From an uncultured Christensenella sp. (GTDB lineage: Bacteria; Bacillota; Clostridia; Christensenellales; Pumilibacteraceae): a DNA stretch of 64,000 bases. Made by a program: the position numbers and the translations under genes. The stretch is taken from the NCBI GenBank assembly GCA_910577945.1, contig CAJTNI010000008.1:1-64000 (forward strand), written 5' to 3'. The notes beneath the pieces are model-generated. The model was not told the DNA's origin. It saw only the letters and a list, made by a program, of their open reading frames with translations, and did not search any database. Below, piece by piece: positions 35,246-44,260 of this stretch (positions within the stretch are counted from its first letter, which is position 1; each line of letters opens with the position of its first letter).

Positions 35246-38200
35246 ATGAAAAAAGGCAAGTGGGCGGCTCTCGCCGTAGCGGTTGCGGCATTGTCGTCTG
35301 TGGCGATTGCCTGTGACAACGGCGGCGGTACGAATCAAGAGCACCAACACACTTACGGCGAGTGGGTCATAACCACCGAGCCGACGGAAACGACGGGCGG
35401 CGTTGCCACGCGTTATTGCACGGGCGACGACAAGACGCCCGACACCTTCGACTTGCCCAAGCTTACGGATACGAGCGTGTGGACCGTCGACGCGGAAAAT
35501 TCGGTCGATGCGGGGCACGGCATCGAGGGCAAGATTGTTTACACCTCCGATTACGGCGACGTGGAAATAATAGTTCCCGCCGAGGCGCACGCTTACGGCG
35601 CATGGAAATTGACGAAAGAGCCGACGCTCACCGAAAAGGGCAAGGCGACGCGCGAGTGCGCGGCGGACGGCAAAAAGGATACCGTAGAAGTCGCCAAGCT
35701 CTCCGATACGTCGGTGTGGACCAAGGACGCCGAAAAGTCGGAAGCGCCCACGCACTTTAAAGCGGGCAAGGACGTATACAAGAGCGTATACGGCGAGGTG
35801 GCAGTCGCGCTCGACAGCATTCCGCACGCCTACGGCGATTGGACTATGACGAAAGAACCGACGCTCACCGAGGCGGGCGAAGCCGAGCGCGTGTGCGCGG
35901 ACGACAACGAGAAAGATATTGTCGAAGTCGCCAAGCTGTCCGATACGAATGTGTGGACCAAAGAGGAATTCGACGCCGACTACAACGCGGGTGGGCGTAC
36001 CGAATATACGAGCATGTTCGGAAAAATCGTATTCGAGGACGAAAACGCGCCCAAGCTCGTAGCGCCGTACGACGGCAAAACGTATTACGGCATACCGTTC
36101 TTAATTAATTCTAACCGCTTGAATGGGCAGTTAGAATTCGAAACAACGTGGCTTGCTCAGCACGTAGCGCTTGACGAGAATGCAACGGGTGTTCCCACCA
36201 ACGGTAGCTTGTTCGGTTCCATAGGAAAGGACTTCCGTATACTTATGCGTGATTACGACAAGGGTTTAATTTCGCTTAACGAGTTGGACGAAGCAGGCAA
36301 AATCACAAAATCGACCACCGCGTATTTGGACGTAGAGAGCGGCATATTCGTATTTCCCAGAACGTCGTTCAGTACGGTCAATACAGAGCCCGTAATAGCT
36401 ACGCCGTTCGATACGGATGCGAATTTGACGCAATCGAAGGTAAAAGCGTCGGCATGGACGGTGGGCAGCTTTACCGCGCTTAGCGTAAGCTACACGACGC
36501 ACGACGGCGACACGCACAACATTTTCATTTACGACAATGCGGTTTATTTCGGCGTCGATTTTAAGACGAGCAAGGACGCAAGCGGCACGGCTATCGACGG
36601 CGGCGCTTGCTACAACGCCAAGCACCTTTACGTAATGCGCGGCGACGACCAAATCTTCGCGTTCGCGTATACGGGAACGGAAATGGTCGTTGCGGACGGA
36701 TACGAGGGGAGTTATACGGGTAAGCTCGACGCCGACGCGAGCGACGTGGAATTGGTTGTTTCCGGTTACGGCGTATTCGAGGGCATAAGCGGCTCGAAAT
36801 ACGAGATTGCGGCAAAGGGCGAGAGCTATACGCTCGGCGCGTACATAGACGGCTCGTACTACGAGCTTACTTTGGGCGACGACGGCACGTTTACCTCGGT
36901 CAAGCCGATGGTGACTATTACGATTGTGTCCGACTACGGCGATTTCGACGTGAAAACGTCGCAGTTTAACAAGAATATCGAAGTGCCGCTGCCAACCGAT
37001 TTAACAGACGAGAACATGTTCTTCGGCGGGTGGTTTACCGACGCGTCCTTGAAGACGCCCGTTAAGCTCACGGCGAGCGGCGGATATATCCCGACGGCGG
37101 ACGCGACGCTTTACGCCAAGTGGACGAGGAAGCTTATCGTCACGACGGTCATCGACGAAGTAGAATATCCGATAGAGTGCGGCGAGGGTGACGAGTTGGG
37201 CAGCAAATTGCCGATTATGGGCATTGACGAGGAGAAAAATCGTTACTTTGTCGGTTGGTTCATGAACGAAGAGTGCACCATTGCCGCGCCGCTCAATGCT
37301 GCGCTCGATGAGAGCGTAAAGCTTTACGCCAAGTTCGAGACGCTTCCTGATTATTACGGCGAGCGCACGGGCAAGCAAATGCTTTCGAGCTCTGCTTACG
37401 TCAAGCGCGCGGAGATAACTATCGACGAGCACGGCAAAATCAGCGGCTCGATTTTCACTGGCGATAACGAAAACGAAAGAGCCGTGACGGGTACGGTGAG
37501 AGGCTACGATAAAGCGACGGGTCGCATAACGTATACTACGGACGGCACGGACGCGAGATATATGTGGCTGGATGCCGAAACGGGCTTGCTTACAATACCC
37601 GCCGACCTCACGAACACCGAAATGGATACGTTCCCGTTTGTGCTCGGTAAAGCGGGTAGCGAAATCGGCGACAATTTTGCTTTTGATTACCACAACGGCA
37701 GCTCGGAAACGGCAAAAACCAAGCTTATCGCATACGGTGCAGACAAGCTTGCGCTAATTTGTAACGACAGAATTTACGGAAATGTTTCGGTCACCGGCGT
37801 GCTCGGTACGGAAGACTATAATGTAGATAACGTAAAGAATGCAAAGTCGATAGTAGTCAAAAACAGCAAGGGCGAAATCATAATCGCTTTGGGTACGACT
37901 GCCGAAAATTTCTCGTTGTCTAAGGATAATATGGGTAAATCCGATGTAGTCAAAGCGCTTGACGCGGTATACGGCGAGTATACGGGCGAGAGCGGTACGA
38001 TTGTTTTGGACGGCGTGGGCGGACTTATCGGAGATATCCTAAATGAAAAGAGCGTTGCGGCAAATCTCAAAGAAAATCAAAAGATGTATGCTTCGTATGC
38101 GCCTGTGACAGACGGCGACGGCTACGACGTGTATTTCTACATCGTCACTGTGACAGAATCGGAGGATGACGACAATTACGGCACAACCACTAAAACCTAT

Positions 38201-40999
38201 ACCAAGACTCTTGACGAGTATTACAAGCTGACGCTTGGCTCAGGCAAAGCTTATACGCTCGAAAAGATAATGGTGCAATTGACGTACGATGTAAATCTGC
38301 CACAGGATGCGACGGGCATAGACGATATTTCCGCAGCGTCGGATATGATAAATGCCAATATAGCGTTCAATTTGACCAAAGAATTGAATGATGCGGCTAA
38401 TTATGCGTTTGACGGGTGGCTTGATTCCGCTACCGGCGAGAAAGTCGATAAGGTAACCTTTGCGCAAAATGGAGTCGTATATGCTAAATGGATAGCTATG
38501 CGCACTGTTTCCTTTAATGCGAATTTTACGGACGCGTCGGAAATAGCGTCTAAAAAGGTGGGCAACGGACGTACTGTCGAATTACCCGAAAGCCCGATTC
38601 ACCCCGATGGACTTGCTCTCATAGGCTGGTTTACTAAAAACGGAGAGGAATGGGATGCCGAATATACCGCTGAAACGCCGATTACCGCCGATATACAGCT
38701 CTACGCCAAGTGGGCGGACCCCGTTGTTTTTGCCGGTACGTTTGTCGGAAAAGAATTATATGGTGCGACTAGTCAAACAGGGTCAATGACATTTGTTGTA
38801 GATGCTAGCGGGTTGTTGACCGATGCCACCACACAATCGAATTTGAAAGGTAGTAGAGCAACGGACTATAATATAGAGACGCAATTGATTACTTTGAATA
38901 AAGGCAATAGTACTTATTATTTATGGTATGAGCCTACTTTAAATCTTTTGGTTTCTAGATATAGCAGTCATTCAACGAAAACAATGGGTGGCGATATTTA
39001 TTTTACCGTTAAAGATGGTGAAATAGTCGATCATATCGGCATTATGTATAAATTGGATGGTAATGGTAATTTTTCGACGGGAACAGGTTATAGTGCTTCC
39101 GAAACGCGTTTTGTTGCTGTTAAAAAGGGCGAAATAACGAGTATCGTATTGATATTTAACAATAGGTTCTATACGCAATTTACAGCCACCGATGTCTCGG
39201 GAAATAATCTTGTTTCGATTGCCGATATTAAAAATGCCCAAAGCATAATTGTAAAGGTCGATAACGAAATATTGTTTGCGGCGGCAAGCGATAAGAAATT
39301 CAGCGAAGGACAAAAATGCAAGTTACTTGACGAATACTACGGCGAGTATACTGTTCCCGAGCAAACGGATAAAATCGTTCTCGACGGCGTTGGCGGAATT
39401 ACTTACGGTTCCAAATCGGGCACATATGAAAAAGCTGTCGACGGCGACGATTATACGTTCGACGTGTATCTCGCGTCTAAATCCGAGTATTGGCAACTGA
39501 CTGTCGATCCCTCGGATAAGACGACATGTACGTTCGTAAAACCGATGGTAACTATTTCCTTTGTTACAGAACACGGTGCGGTGGAAAGTATGCCCGTAAA
39601 CAAAAATATCAAGGTAAGCACTCTGCCGACCTTGACTGCCGAGGGCTTTTATTTCGTCGGTTGGTACGAGACGGATAAGACTGTTGTCGTGACCGAATTG
39701 ACTCCCACCGAAAACATTACGTTGACGGCTTATTGGGTTGTTCCTCACGCGCTTATGGGTGTATATAAAGGTGGCGAGAGTTACGGCTCTAATAATGCCA
39801 TATATGATAAAAATATAACGATTGACGCATTAGGCAATATAACGGGTAGTTATACGCTGTCTATCGTATCTTATGACGAAAATACTGGAATATTATTGCT
39901 TAAAAATAGCAGCAATTCTACAAGATACGCTTTTTATGATAGCGCAAGTAAGACGATTGCTTTTGCATCCGGTTCATATGACAATCTTACGAGTACTGTA
40001 TTTATCGGTACATTAGTGTCCGATAATAGCGTAAAAGTTACTTCGTCTATGATAGTGAAATGGGATAACAGGGCAAGTGTGATTGCTAAGTTGACTGTCG
40101 GTGAGACGGAAAAACTGGTCTTCGTTTATAATAATAAAGTGTATGGCGATGTTGCGGTAACCGTTGTGAATAGTGCGGGAGAGACGGTTATTGACACCAA
40201 AAATTATGCAAGCGTCGGAAATATAATGACTATTACCGATAAACCGAATAGCGTGATATACAAGTTCGGTTATTTCAATAATAACTTTGTGCTTGCTGAC
40301 GGTTCTGAGGGCACCTATACCGGGTCTATCGGCAATATTGTATCCGACGGTTACGGGCACTTTACTGTTGGTAGCGAAACCGTAGAATATACCAGAGTAG
40401 AAGACAAATTCGTGTTTGTAGCCGCAAATACTTTGCATATAGTGCAATTGAGTGACGGTATCTATACCAAACTTCAAGACGGATATTCTGGTACTTATAC
40501 TTTGCCCGAAGGCGGAACTATCGTTCTGGACGGTCTCGGCGGCGCAGGTAACGGAAAGACGTATGTTGTTAACGGTAAGTCAATTACAATTTACGATGGT
40601 CAAAGCAGTGTGCAATATGGTATCGATGTAGATAATAAGGTTTTTCTGAGTAAGAGTATAGTTGCGGGTCTTGTGTTTAGCGGAACTTACTATGACAATA
40701 ATTGGGAGTCGAATACTGCATTAACTTTAACGTTTGACGATACGACAACTATTTCTGGTACATTGATGCTGGGTACCAACTATGGATTTATATTTGTCGG
40801 CGAATTGAGTGGGGATATTATTACCTGCACCATAACAGATAAGACTAATTATGGTGATGCGAAACATATAGGTAAGACATTTACACTTAAAGTCGAAAAT
40901 GGTAAACTTACGTTCACAAGCTCGATTCCGGGGTTGGATGGTGTTAGCTCTAATGATTTAAAGAATTGTGTCGTTAAAAATGATAGCTTTGTATTCTAA
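35246..40999 (+). CDS. Giant InlB-repeat surface lipoprotein with AT-rich 3' part
   Basis: This is a 1917-residue lipoprotein with lipobox VAIAC (Cys23). Residues about 35-275 are three tandem units of about 80 residues, each beginning H-x-Y-G-x-W and containing EPT-x-T-x-x-G-x-A and AKLSDT-x-VWT. InlB B-repeats (GWF/GWY ... LYAKW) lie near 560-627, 632-700, 1008-1083, 1085-1157 and 1437-1502. Between them stand beta-rich modules with a recurring GEYT/GTYT ... IVLDG-x-GG core. Base composition changes within the gene: one 60-base line at 35701 counts 60% GC and one at 39781 counts 30%. ATG 35246 follows TTTGGAGG. It is flanked by its own promoter and terminator. Probable surface binding protein; ligand unknown. 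Confidence 0.87.
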   Translation: MKKGKWAALAVAVAALSSVAIACDNGGGTNQEHQHTYGEWVITTEPTETTGGVATRYCTGDDKTPDTFDLPKLTDTSVWTVDAENSVDAGHGIEGKIVYTSDYGDVEIIVPAEAHAYGAWKLTKEPTLTEKGKATRECAADGKKDTVEVAKLSDTSVWTKDAEKSEAPTHFKAGKDVYKSVYGEVAVALDSIPHAYGDWTMTKEPTLTEAGEAERVCADDNEKDIVEVAKLSDTNVWTKEEFDADYNAGGRTEYTSMFGKIVFEDENAPKLVAPYDGKTYYGIPFLINSNRLNGQLEFETTWLAQHVALDENATGVPTNGSLFGSIGKDFRILMRDYDKGLISLNELDEAGKITKSTTAYLDVESGIFVFPRTSFSTVNTEPVIATPFDTDANLTQSKVKASAWTVGSFTALSVSYTTHDGDTHNIFIYDNAVYFGVDFKTSKDASGTAIDGGACYNAKHLYVMRGDDQIFAFAYTGTEMVVADGYEGSYTGKLDADASDVELVVSGYGVFEGISGSKYEIAAKGESYTLGAYIDGSYYELTLGDDGTFTSVKPMVTITIVSDYGDFDVKTSQFNKNIEVPLPTDLTDENMFFGGWFTDASLKTPVKLTASGGYIPTADATLYAKWTRKLIVTTVIDEVEYPIECGEGDELGSKLPIMGIDEEKNRYFVGWFMNEECTIAAPLNAALDESVKLYAKFETLPDYYGERTGKQMLSSSAYVKRAEITIDEHGKISGSIFTGDNENERAVTGTVRGYDKATGRITYTTDGTDARYMWLDAETGLLTIPADLTNTEMDTFPFVLGKAGSEIGDNFAFDYHNGSSETAKTKLIAYGADKLALICNDRIYGNVSVTGVLGTEDYNVDNVKNAKSIVVKNSKGEIIIALGTTAENFSLSKDNMGKSDVVKALDAVYGEYTGESGTIVLDGVGGLIGDILNEKSVAANLKENQKMYASYAPVTDGDGYDVYFYIVTVTESEDDDNYGTTTKTYTKTLDEYYKLTLGSGKAYTLEKIMVQLTYDVNLPQDATGIDDISAASDMINANIAFNLTKELNDAANYAFDGWLDSATGEKVDKVTFAQNGVVYAKWIAMRTVSFNANFTDASEIASKKVGNGRTVELPESPIHPDGLALIGWFTKNGEEWDAEYTAETPITADIQLYAKWADPVVFAGTFVGKELYGATSQTGSMTFVVDASGLLTDATTQSNLKGSRATDYNIETQLITLNKGNSTYYLWYEPTLNLLVSRYSSHSTKTMGGDIYFTVKDGEIVDHIGIMYKLDGNGNFSTGTGYSASETRFVAVKKGEITSIVLIFNNRFYTQFTATDVSGNNLVSIADIKNAQSIIVKVDNEILFAAASDKKFSEGQKCKLLDEYYGEYTVPEQTDKIVLDGVGGITYGSKSGTYEKAVDGDDYTFDVYLASKSEYWQLTVDPSDKTTCTFVKPMVTISFVTEHGAVESMPVNKNIKVSTLPTLTAEGFYFVGWYETDKTVVVTELTPTENITLTAYWVVPHALMGVYKGGESYGSNNAIYDKNITIDALGNITGSYTLSIVSYDENTGILLLKNSSNSTRYAFYDSASKTIAFASGSYDNLTSTVFIGTLVSDNSVKVTSSMIVKWDNRASVIAKLTVGETEKLVFVYNNKVYGDVAVTVVNSAGETVIDTKNYASVGNIMTITDKPNSVIYKFGYFNNNFVLADGSEGTYTGSIGNIVSDGYGHFTVGSETVEYTRVEDKFVFVAANTLHIVQLSDGIYTKLQDGYSGTYTLPEGGTIVLDGLGGAGNGKTYVVNGKSITIYDGQSSVQYGIDVDNKVFLSKSIVAGLVFSGTYYDNNWESNTALTLTFDDTTTISGTLMLGTNYGFIFVGELSGDIITCTITDKTNYGDAKHIGKTFTLKVENGKLTFTSSIPGLDGVSSNDLKNCVVKNDSFVF

Positions 41000-41020
41000 C
41001 TAATCGTGCGTTATTATACT

Positions 41021-41057
41021 CAAAGGGCAGGTCGAGTAAAATCGGCTTGCCTTTTTG
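41021..41057 (+). terminator. Rho-independent terminator of the InlB-repeat gene
   Basis: GGCAGGTCGA pairs with TCGGCTTGCC (two G-U pairs) across GTAAAA, followed by T5. Confidence 0.85.
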
Positions 41058-41457
41058 TTTGGGCGATAATGGTGAGTAAATCGTATGTGCATCGGCGCGG
41101 CGCGGCGTAGTAAACGGCTTTGCGAAAAGGGCGGGCATGCGCAATAAGTTTTCAGCTTTGCGTCGTTTCGCTCAGACCCCTCGACTGCGCTCGGGGTGAC
41201 GGGAATTTTTACATTGCGATACGTATCATATTATTCGGGTGAACGGCAAAATCGCAGGTAATGCCAGCGCACGTTAATCGCGCAGCCTTTGGCTTGTTCG
41301 ACGGTGCGCTGATGCGTTCCGTTCGAAACGACGGTGATTGAGTTTACGTTCCCGTTATTTATTCGGGTGAACGGCACAATCGCCGACAAAGCCCACACAC
41401 GGCATTCGCGCAGCCTCTGGCTGCTGAATATTCTCTTTTAAAATCGGTTACAATCGG

Positions 41458-41486
41458 TTGCAAAAAGGAAAATAGTGTGGTATAAT
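41458..41486 (+). promoter_or_regulatory. rpsO promoter
   Basis: TTGCAA at 41458-41463, spacer of 17, TATAAT at 41481-41486. Confidence 0.85.
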
Positions 41487-41492
41487 TCAATC

Positions 41493-41593
41493 GGGTAAAA
41501 TTTAAGCAATGCCCGAGATACCCCGATACTCGGTTTTGCGCTCTCCACGCATATACGGAAGTTCGGGGCGAATACATTTGTCGGAGGTAAAAA
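41493..41593 (+). promoter_or_regulatory. rpsO 5' leader, possible S15 autoregulatory element
   Basis: A roughly 100-base leader with alternative pairings: CCGAG/CTCGG, formed early, competes with CCCCGA pairing to TTCGGGG at about 41562-41568. S15 leaders are known to regulate rpsO in several lineages. Whether this one binds S15 is inferred only from position and competing stems. Confidence 0.35.
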
Positions 41594-41857
41594 ATGGACA
41601 AGAACGTAAAGGCGGAAATCATCGCCAAGTTTGCGACGCACGAGGGCGACACGGGTAGTCCCGAGGTACAGATTGCGCTGTTGACCTGGCGTATCAATCA
41701 CCTTACCGAGCACCTGCAAACGCATAAGAAGGACCACCACAGCAGACGCGGTCTTTTGCAAATGGTAGGTTCGCGCCGCAGTCAGCTCAATTATCTCAAA
41801 GGTATAGATATCGAGAGATACAGAAGCCTTGTCGCAAAGCTCGAACTGCGCAAGTAA
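41594..41857 (+). CDS. rpsO: 30S ribosomal protein S15
   Basis: This small-subunit ribosomal protein binds 16S rRNA at the central-domain three-way junction. Its 87 residues match the family (88-89). The conserved signature runs from TGSPEVQIALLTWRINHLTEHL through HKKDHHSRRGLLQMVGSRR to the NYLKG-x-D...RY end. The ribosome site is GGAGG, seven bases from the ATG. It stands directly before pnp, a pairing conserved in many bacteria, but a strong terminator separates the two here, so pnp depends on read-through or another start. Confidence 0.98.
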   Translation: MDKNVKAEIIAKFATHEGDTGSPEVQIALLTWRINHLTEHLQTHKKDHHSRRGLLQMVGSRRSQLNYLKGIDIERYRSLVAKLELRK

Positions 41858-41871
41858 TTTTTCGACACCCC

Positions 41872-41904
41872 CGAGGGGCGTATTTTTACGCCCCTCGCTT
41901 TTTG
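41872..41904 (+). terminator. Terminator between rpsO and pnp
   Basis: CGAGGGGCGT pairs perfectly with ACGCCCCTCG across ATTTTT, then CTTTTTG. Confidence 0.95.
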
Positions 41905-41939
41905 TGTTTTTACGAGATTTCATTTAGGAGTATATATAC

Positions 41940-44144
41940 ATGGATTGCAAAATTTTCGAGACCGAAATCGGCGGACGCAAGGTATCCGTCGAAATCGGCA
42001 AGTATGCGGGACAAGCCAACGGCTCGTGCATAATCCGCTGCGGCGACACCGTCGTAATGACAAACGTGACGATGGCGGACTCGCCCCGTCCCGGTATGGA
42101 CTATTTCCCGCTCGGCGTGGATTTCGAGGAAAAGCTTTATTCGATAGGCAAAATCCCCGGCAGCTTTAAGCGTCGCGAGGGCAGAGGCAGCGACAAGGCG
42201 ATACTCACGTCGCGGCTTATCGACCGTCCTATCCGCCCGCTGTTCCCCAAGGGTCTTTTCAACGACGTGTCGGTCGTGGCTACCGCGCTTTCCGTCGATA
42301 CCAACATTCCGCCCGAGGTTTTCGGCATGCTCGGTTCGTCTATTGCCTTGTCGATTTCCGACATACCGTTCGCGGGTCCTACCGGCTCGGTTGTTGTCGG
42401 CTGCGTGGACGGCAAATACGTTATCAACCCCGATTCGGAGCAGCGCGCCAAGAGCAGCATGCACGTATACGTTTCGGGCACCGCCGACGCTATCATGATG
42501 GTCGAGGCGGGCGCGAGCGAGGTTTCCGAGGAGGAAATGCTCGGCGGCATTCTCTTCGCGCACGAGGAAATCAAAAAGCAGGTCAAGTTTATCAACGGCA
42601 TAGTCAAAGCCGTGGGTAAGCCCAAGCTGGAAATGGAGCTTTACCATATCGGCGAGGACGTGGACAAGGCGGTTCGCAAGTACGCCGACAAAAAGCTCGA
42701 CAAAGCGCTCGACACGTTCGACCGCGCAGAGCGTCAAGCCAATCAGGACGCGTTGCAAGCCGAGGTCATGGAGCATTTCAAAGAGGAGTTCGAGGGCAGA
42801 GAGCGCGAAATCGGCGATTCGCTGTACTACATGACCAAGGAAAAAGTGCGCGAAAAGATACTCGCAAAGGGCGTTCGTCCCGACGGGCGCAAGACCACGG
42901 ATATCCGCGACATATGGTGCGAGGTCGGCGTATTGCCGCGCACGCACGGCTCGGCGGTGTTTACCCGCGGTCAGTCGCAGGCGCTGTCCATCTGCACGCT
43001 CGGCACTTCGCGCGACGCGCAAAAGCTGGACAACCTCGACGAGGAAGATTCCAAGCGCTATATGCACCAATACAACATGCCGCCGTACTCGACGGGCGAG
43101 GCTAAGCCGCTTCGCGCGCCCGGTCGGCGCGAAATCGGTCACGGCGCGCTCGCGGAACGCGCGCTCGAACCCGTTATACCGAGCGAGGAGGAGTTCCCGT
43201 ACACCATTCGCGTGGTATCGGAAATCCTCTCGTCCAACGGCTCTACCTCGCAGGCGAGCGTTTGCGGCTCTACGCTGTCGCTCATGGACGCGGGCGTGCC
43301 CATCAAAGCGCCCGTAGCTGGCATCGCCATGGGTCTTATCAAGGACGAGGCGAAAAACCGCCTTGCCATACTGTCCGATATTCAGGGCTTGGAGGATTTC
43401 CTCGGCGACATGGACTTTAAGGTAGCGGGCACTGAAAAGGGCATTACCGCTATCCAAATGGATATCAAAATCAAGGGTATCGACGAAACGATACTCCGCA
43501 CGGCGCTCGAACAGGCGCGCGTGGGCAGACTGCACATTCTCGGTAAAATGCTTGCCGTGCTCGACAAGCCGCGCGAGGAGCTTTCGCAGTACGCGCCCAA
43601 GATTATCATGTTTACAATCGACCCCGAGAAAATCGGCGACGTCATCGGCAAGTCGGGCAAGACTATTAACAAGATTGTGGACGACACGGGCGTCAAAATC
43701 GATATCGAGGAGGACGGCAGAGTATTTATCGCCGGCGTAGACCAAGCCATGACGGACAAGGCGAAGGAGATTATACTCTCCATCGTCAAAGACCCCGAAA
43801 TCGGCGACGAGTACGTCGGACCCGTAGTTACCGTGCGCGACGAGCTCGGCGCGTTCGTGGAGCTTTCGCCCAGCCGCGACGGTATGATTCATATCGCCAA
43901 GCTCGGCAAGTACGTGGGCAAGCGTTTGGAAGCGGTGTCCGAGGTGCTCAAAGTGGGCGACACCGTCAAGGTCGAGGTAGTAAGTTTCAGCAAGCAGGGT
44001 AAGGTCGATTTGAAGCTTGTGGAAAAGCTCAGCGGCGACCCCATTGTCAAAGCCGAGGGTGCGGACGATTTCGACGACCGTCCCAAAAAGCCGCGTCCGC
44101 CGCGCAGAAACGACGGTCGCAAGCCGAAGGGCGACAAGCACTGA
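41940..44144 (+). CDS. pnp: Polyribonucleotide nucleotidyltransferase (PNPase)
   Basis: This is a phosphorolytic 3'-5' exoribonuclease of the RNA degradation machinery. Its 734 residues match the usual size. Two RNase PH-type domains (about 10-215 and 310-540) flank a helical linker. The conserved FFR-type motif region and active-site segment (GTDKAILTSRLIDRPIRPLF, LLMDAG-like LSLMDAGVPI, and IAMGLI) are present. A KH domain follows at about 550-610 (IGKSGKTINKIVDDTG-x-K-I), then an S1 domain at about 620-690. A short Lys/Arg/Pro-rich tail ends the protein. AGGAG lies nine bases before the ATG. No anomalies. Confidence 0.98.
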   Translation: MDCKIFETEIGGRKVSVEIGKYAGQANGSCIIRCGDTVVMTNVTMADSPRPGMDYFPLGVDFEEKLYSIGKIPGSFKRREGRGSDKAILTSRLIDRPIRPLFPKGLFNDVSVVATALSVDTNIPPEVFGMLGSSIALSISDIPFAGPTGSVVVGCVDGKYVINPDSEQRAKSSMHVYVSGTADAIMMVEAGASEVSEEEMLGGILFAHEEIKKQVKFINGIVKAVGKPKLEMELYHIGEDVDKAVRKYADKKLDKALDTFDRAERQANQDALQAEVMEHFKEEFEGREREIGDSLYYMTKEKVREKILAKGVRPDGRKTTDIRDIWCEVGVLPRTHGSAVFTRGQSQALSICTLGTSRDAQKLDNLDEEDSKRYMHQYNMPPYSTGEAKPLRAPGRREIGHGALAERALEPVIPSEEEFPYTIRVVSEILSSNGSTSQASVCGSTLSLMDAGVPIKAPVAGIAMGLIKDEAKNRLAILSDIQGLEDFLGDMDFKVAGTEKGITAIQMDIKIKGIDETILRTALEQARVGRLHILGKMLAVLDKPREELSQYAPKIIMFTIDPEKIGDVIGKSGKTINKIVDDTGVKIDIEEDGRVFIAGVDQAMTDKAKEIILSIVKDPEIGDEYVGPVVTVRDELGAFVELSPSRDGMIHIAKLGKYVGKRLEAVSEVLKVGDTVKVEVVSFSKQGKVDLKLVEKLSGDPIVKAEGADDFDDRPKKPRPPRRNDGRKPKGDKH

Positions 44145-44260
44145 TAACCGACGACGCGAATTTGCTTGACGCCGCTAAGCGATAACGAAAGCCGTCAAGC
44201 GGCTCGGTACTCGAATATTACCACCTCGGGCGTGAATATAATAGTCCGAGGTGTGTTTTT
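44145..44260 (+). promoter_or_regulatory. pnp-deacetylase gap with two hairpins; ribosome site inside one arm
   Basis: GCTTGACG 44164-44171 pairs with CGTCAAGC 44193-44200. Then CACCTCGG 44222-44229 pairs with CCGAGGTG 44245-44252, followed by GTGTTTTT. The right arm contains GAGGTG, the only ribosome-site candidate for the ATG at 44261. The loop contains TATAAT at 44237-44242, without a good -35. It could be a terminator, an occluded ribosome site or both. Confidence 0.5.

Larger units (their letters stand above)
41000..41593. repeat. Intergenic region before rpsO with terminator and repeats
   Basis: It holds the terminator of the upstream gene (41021-41057) and a family B dyad in the opposite orientation (41164-41200, CCTCGACTGCGCTCGGGG). 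A two-copy direct repeat follows, beginning TTATTCGGGTGAACGGC at 41231 and 41359, each ending in CGCGCAGCC-x-x-TGGCT. Last come the rpsO promoter and leader. No coding sequence is supported. Confidence 0.65.

Noticed and set aside
35246..40999. Two separate genes fused by misreading because of the composition change
   Set aside because: No stop, ribosome site or signal peptide occurs near the change, and the same module types continue on both sides.
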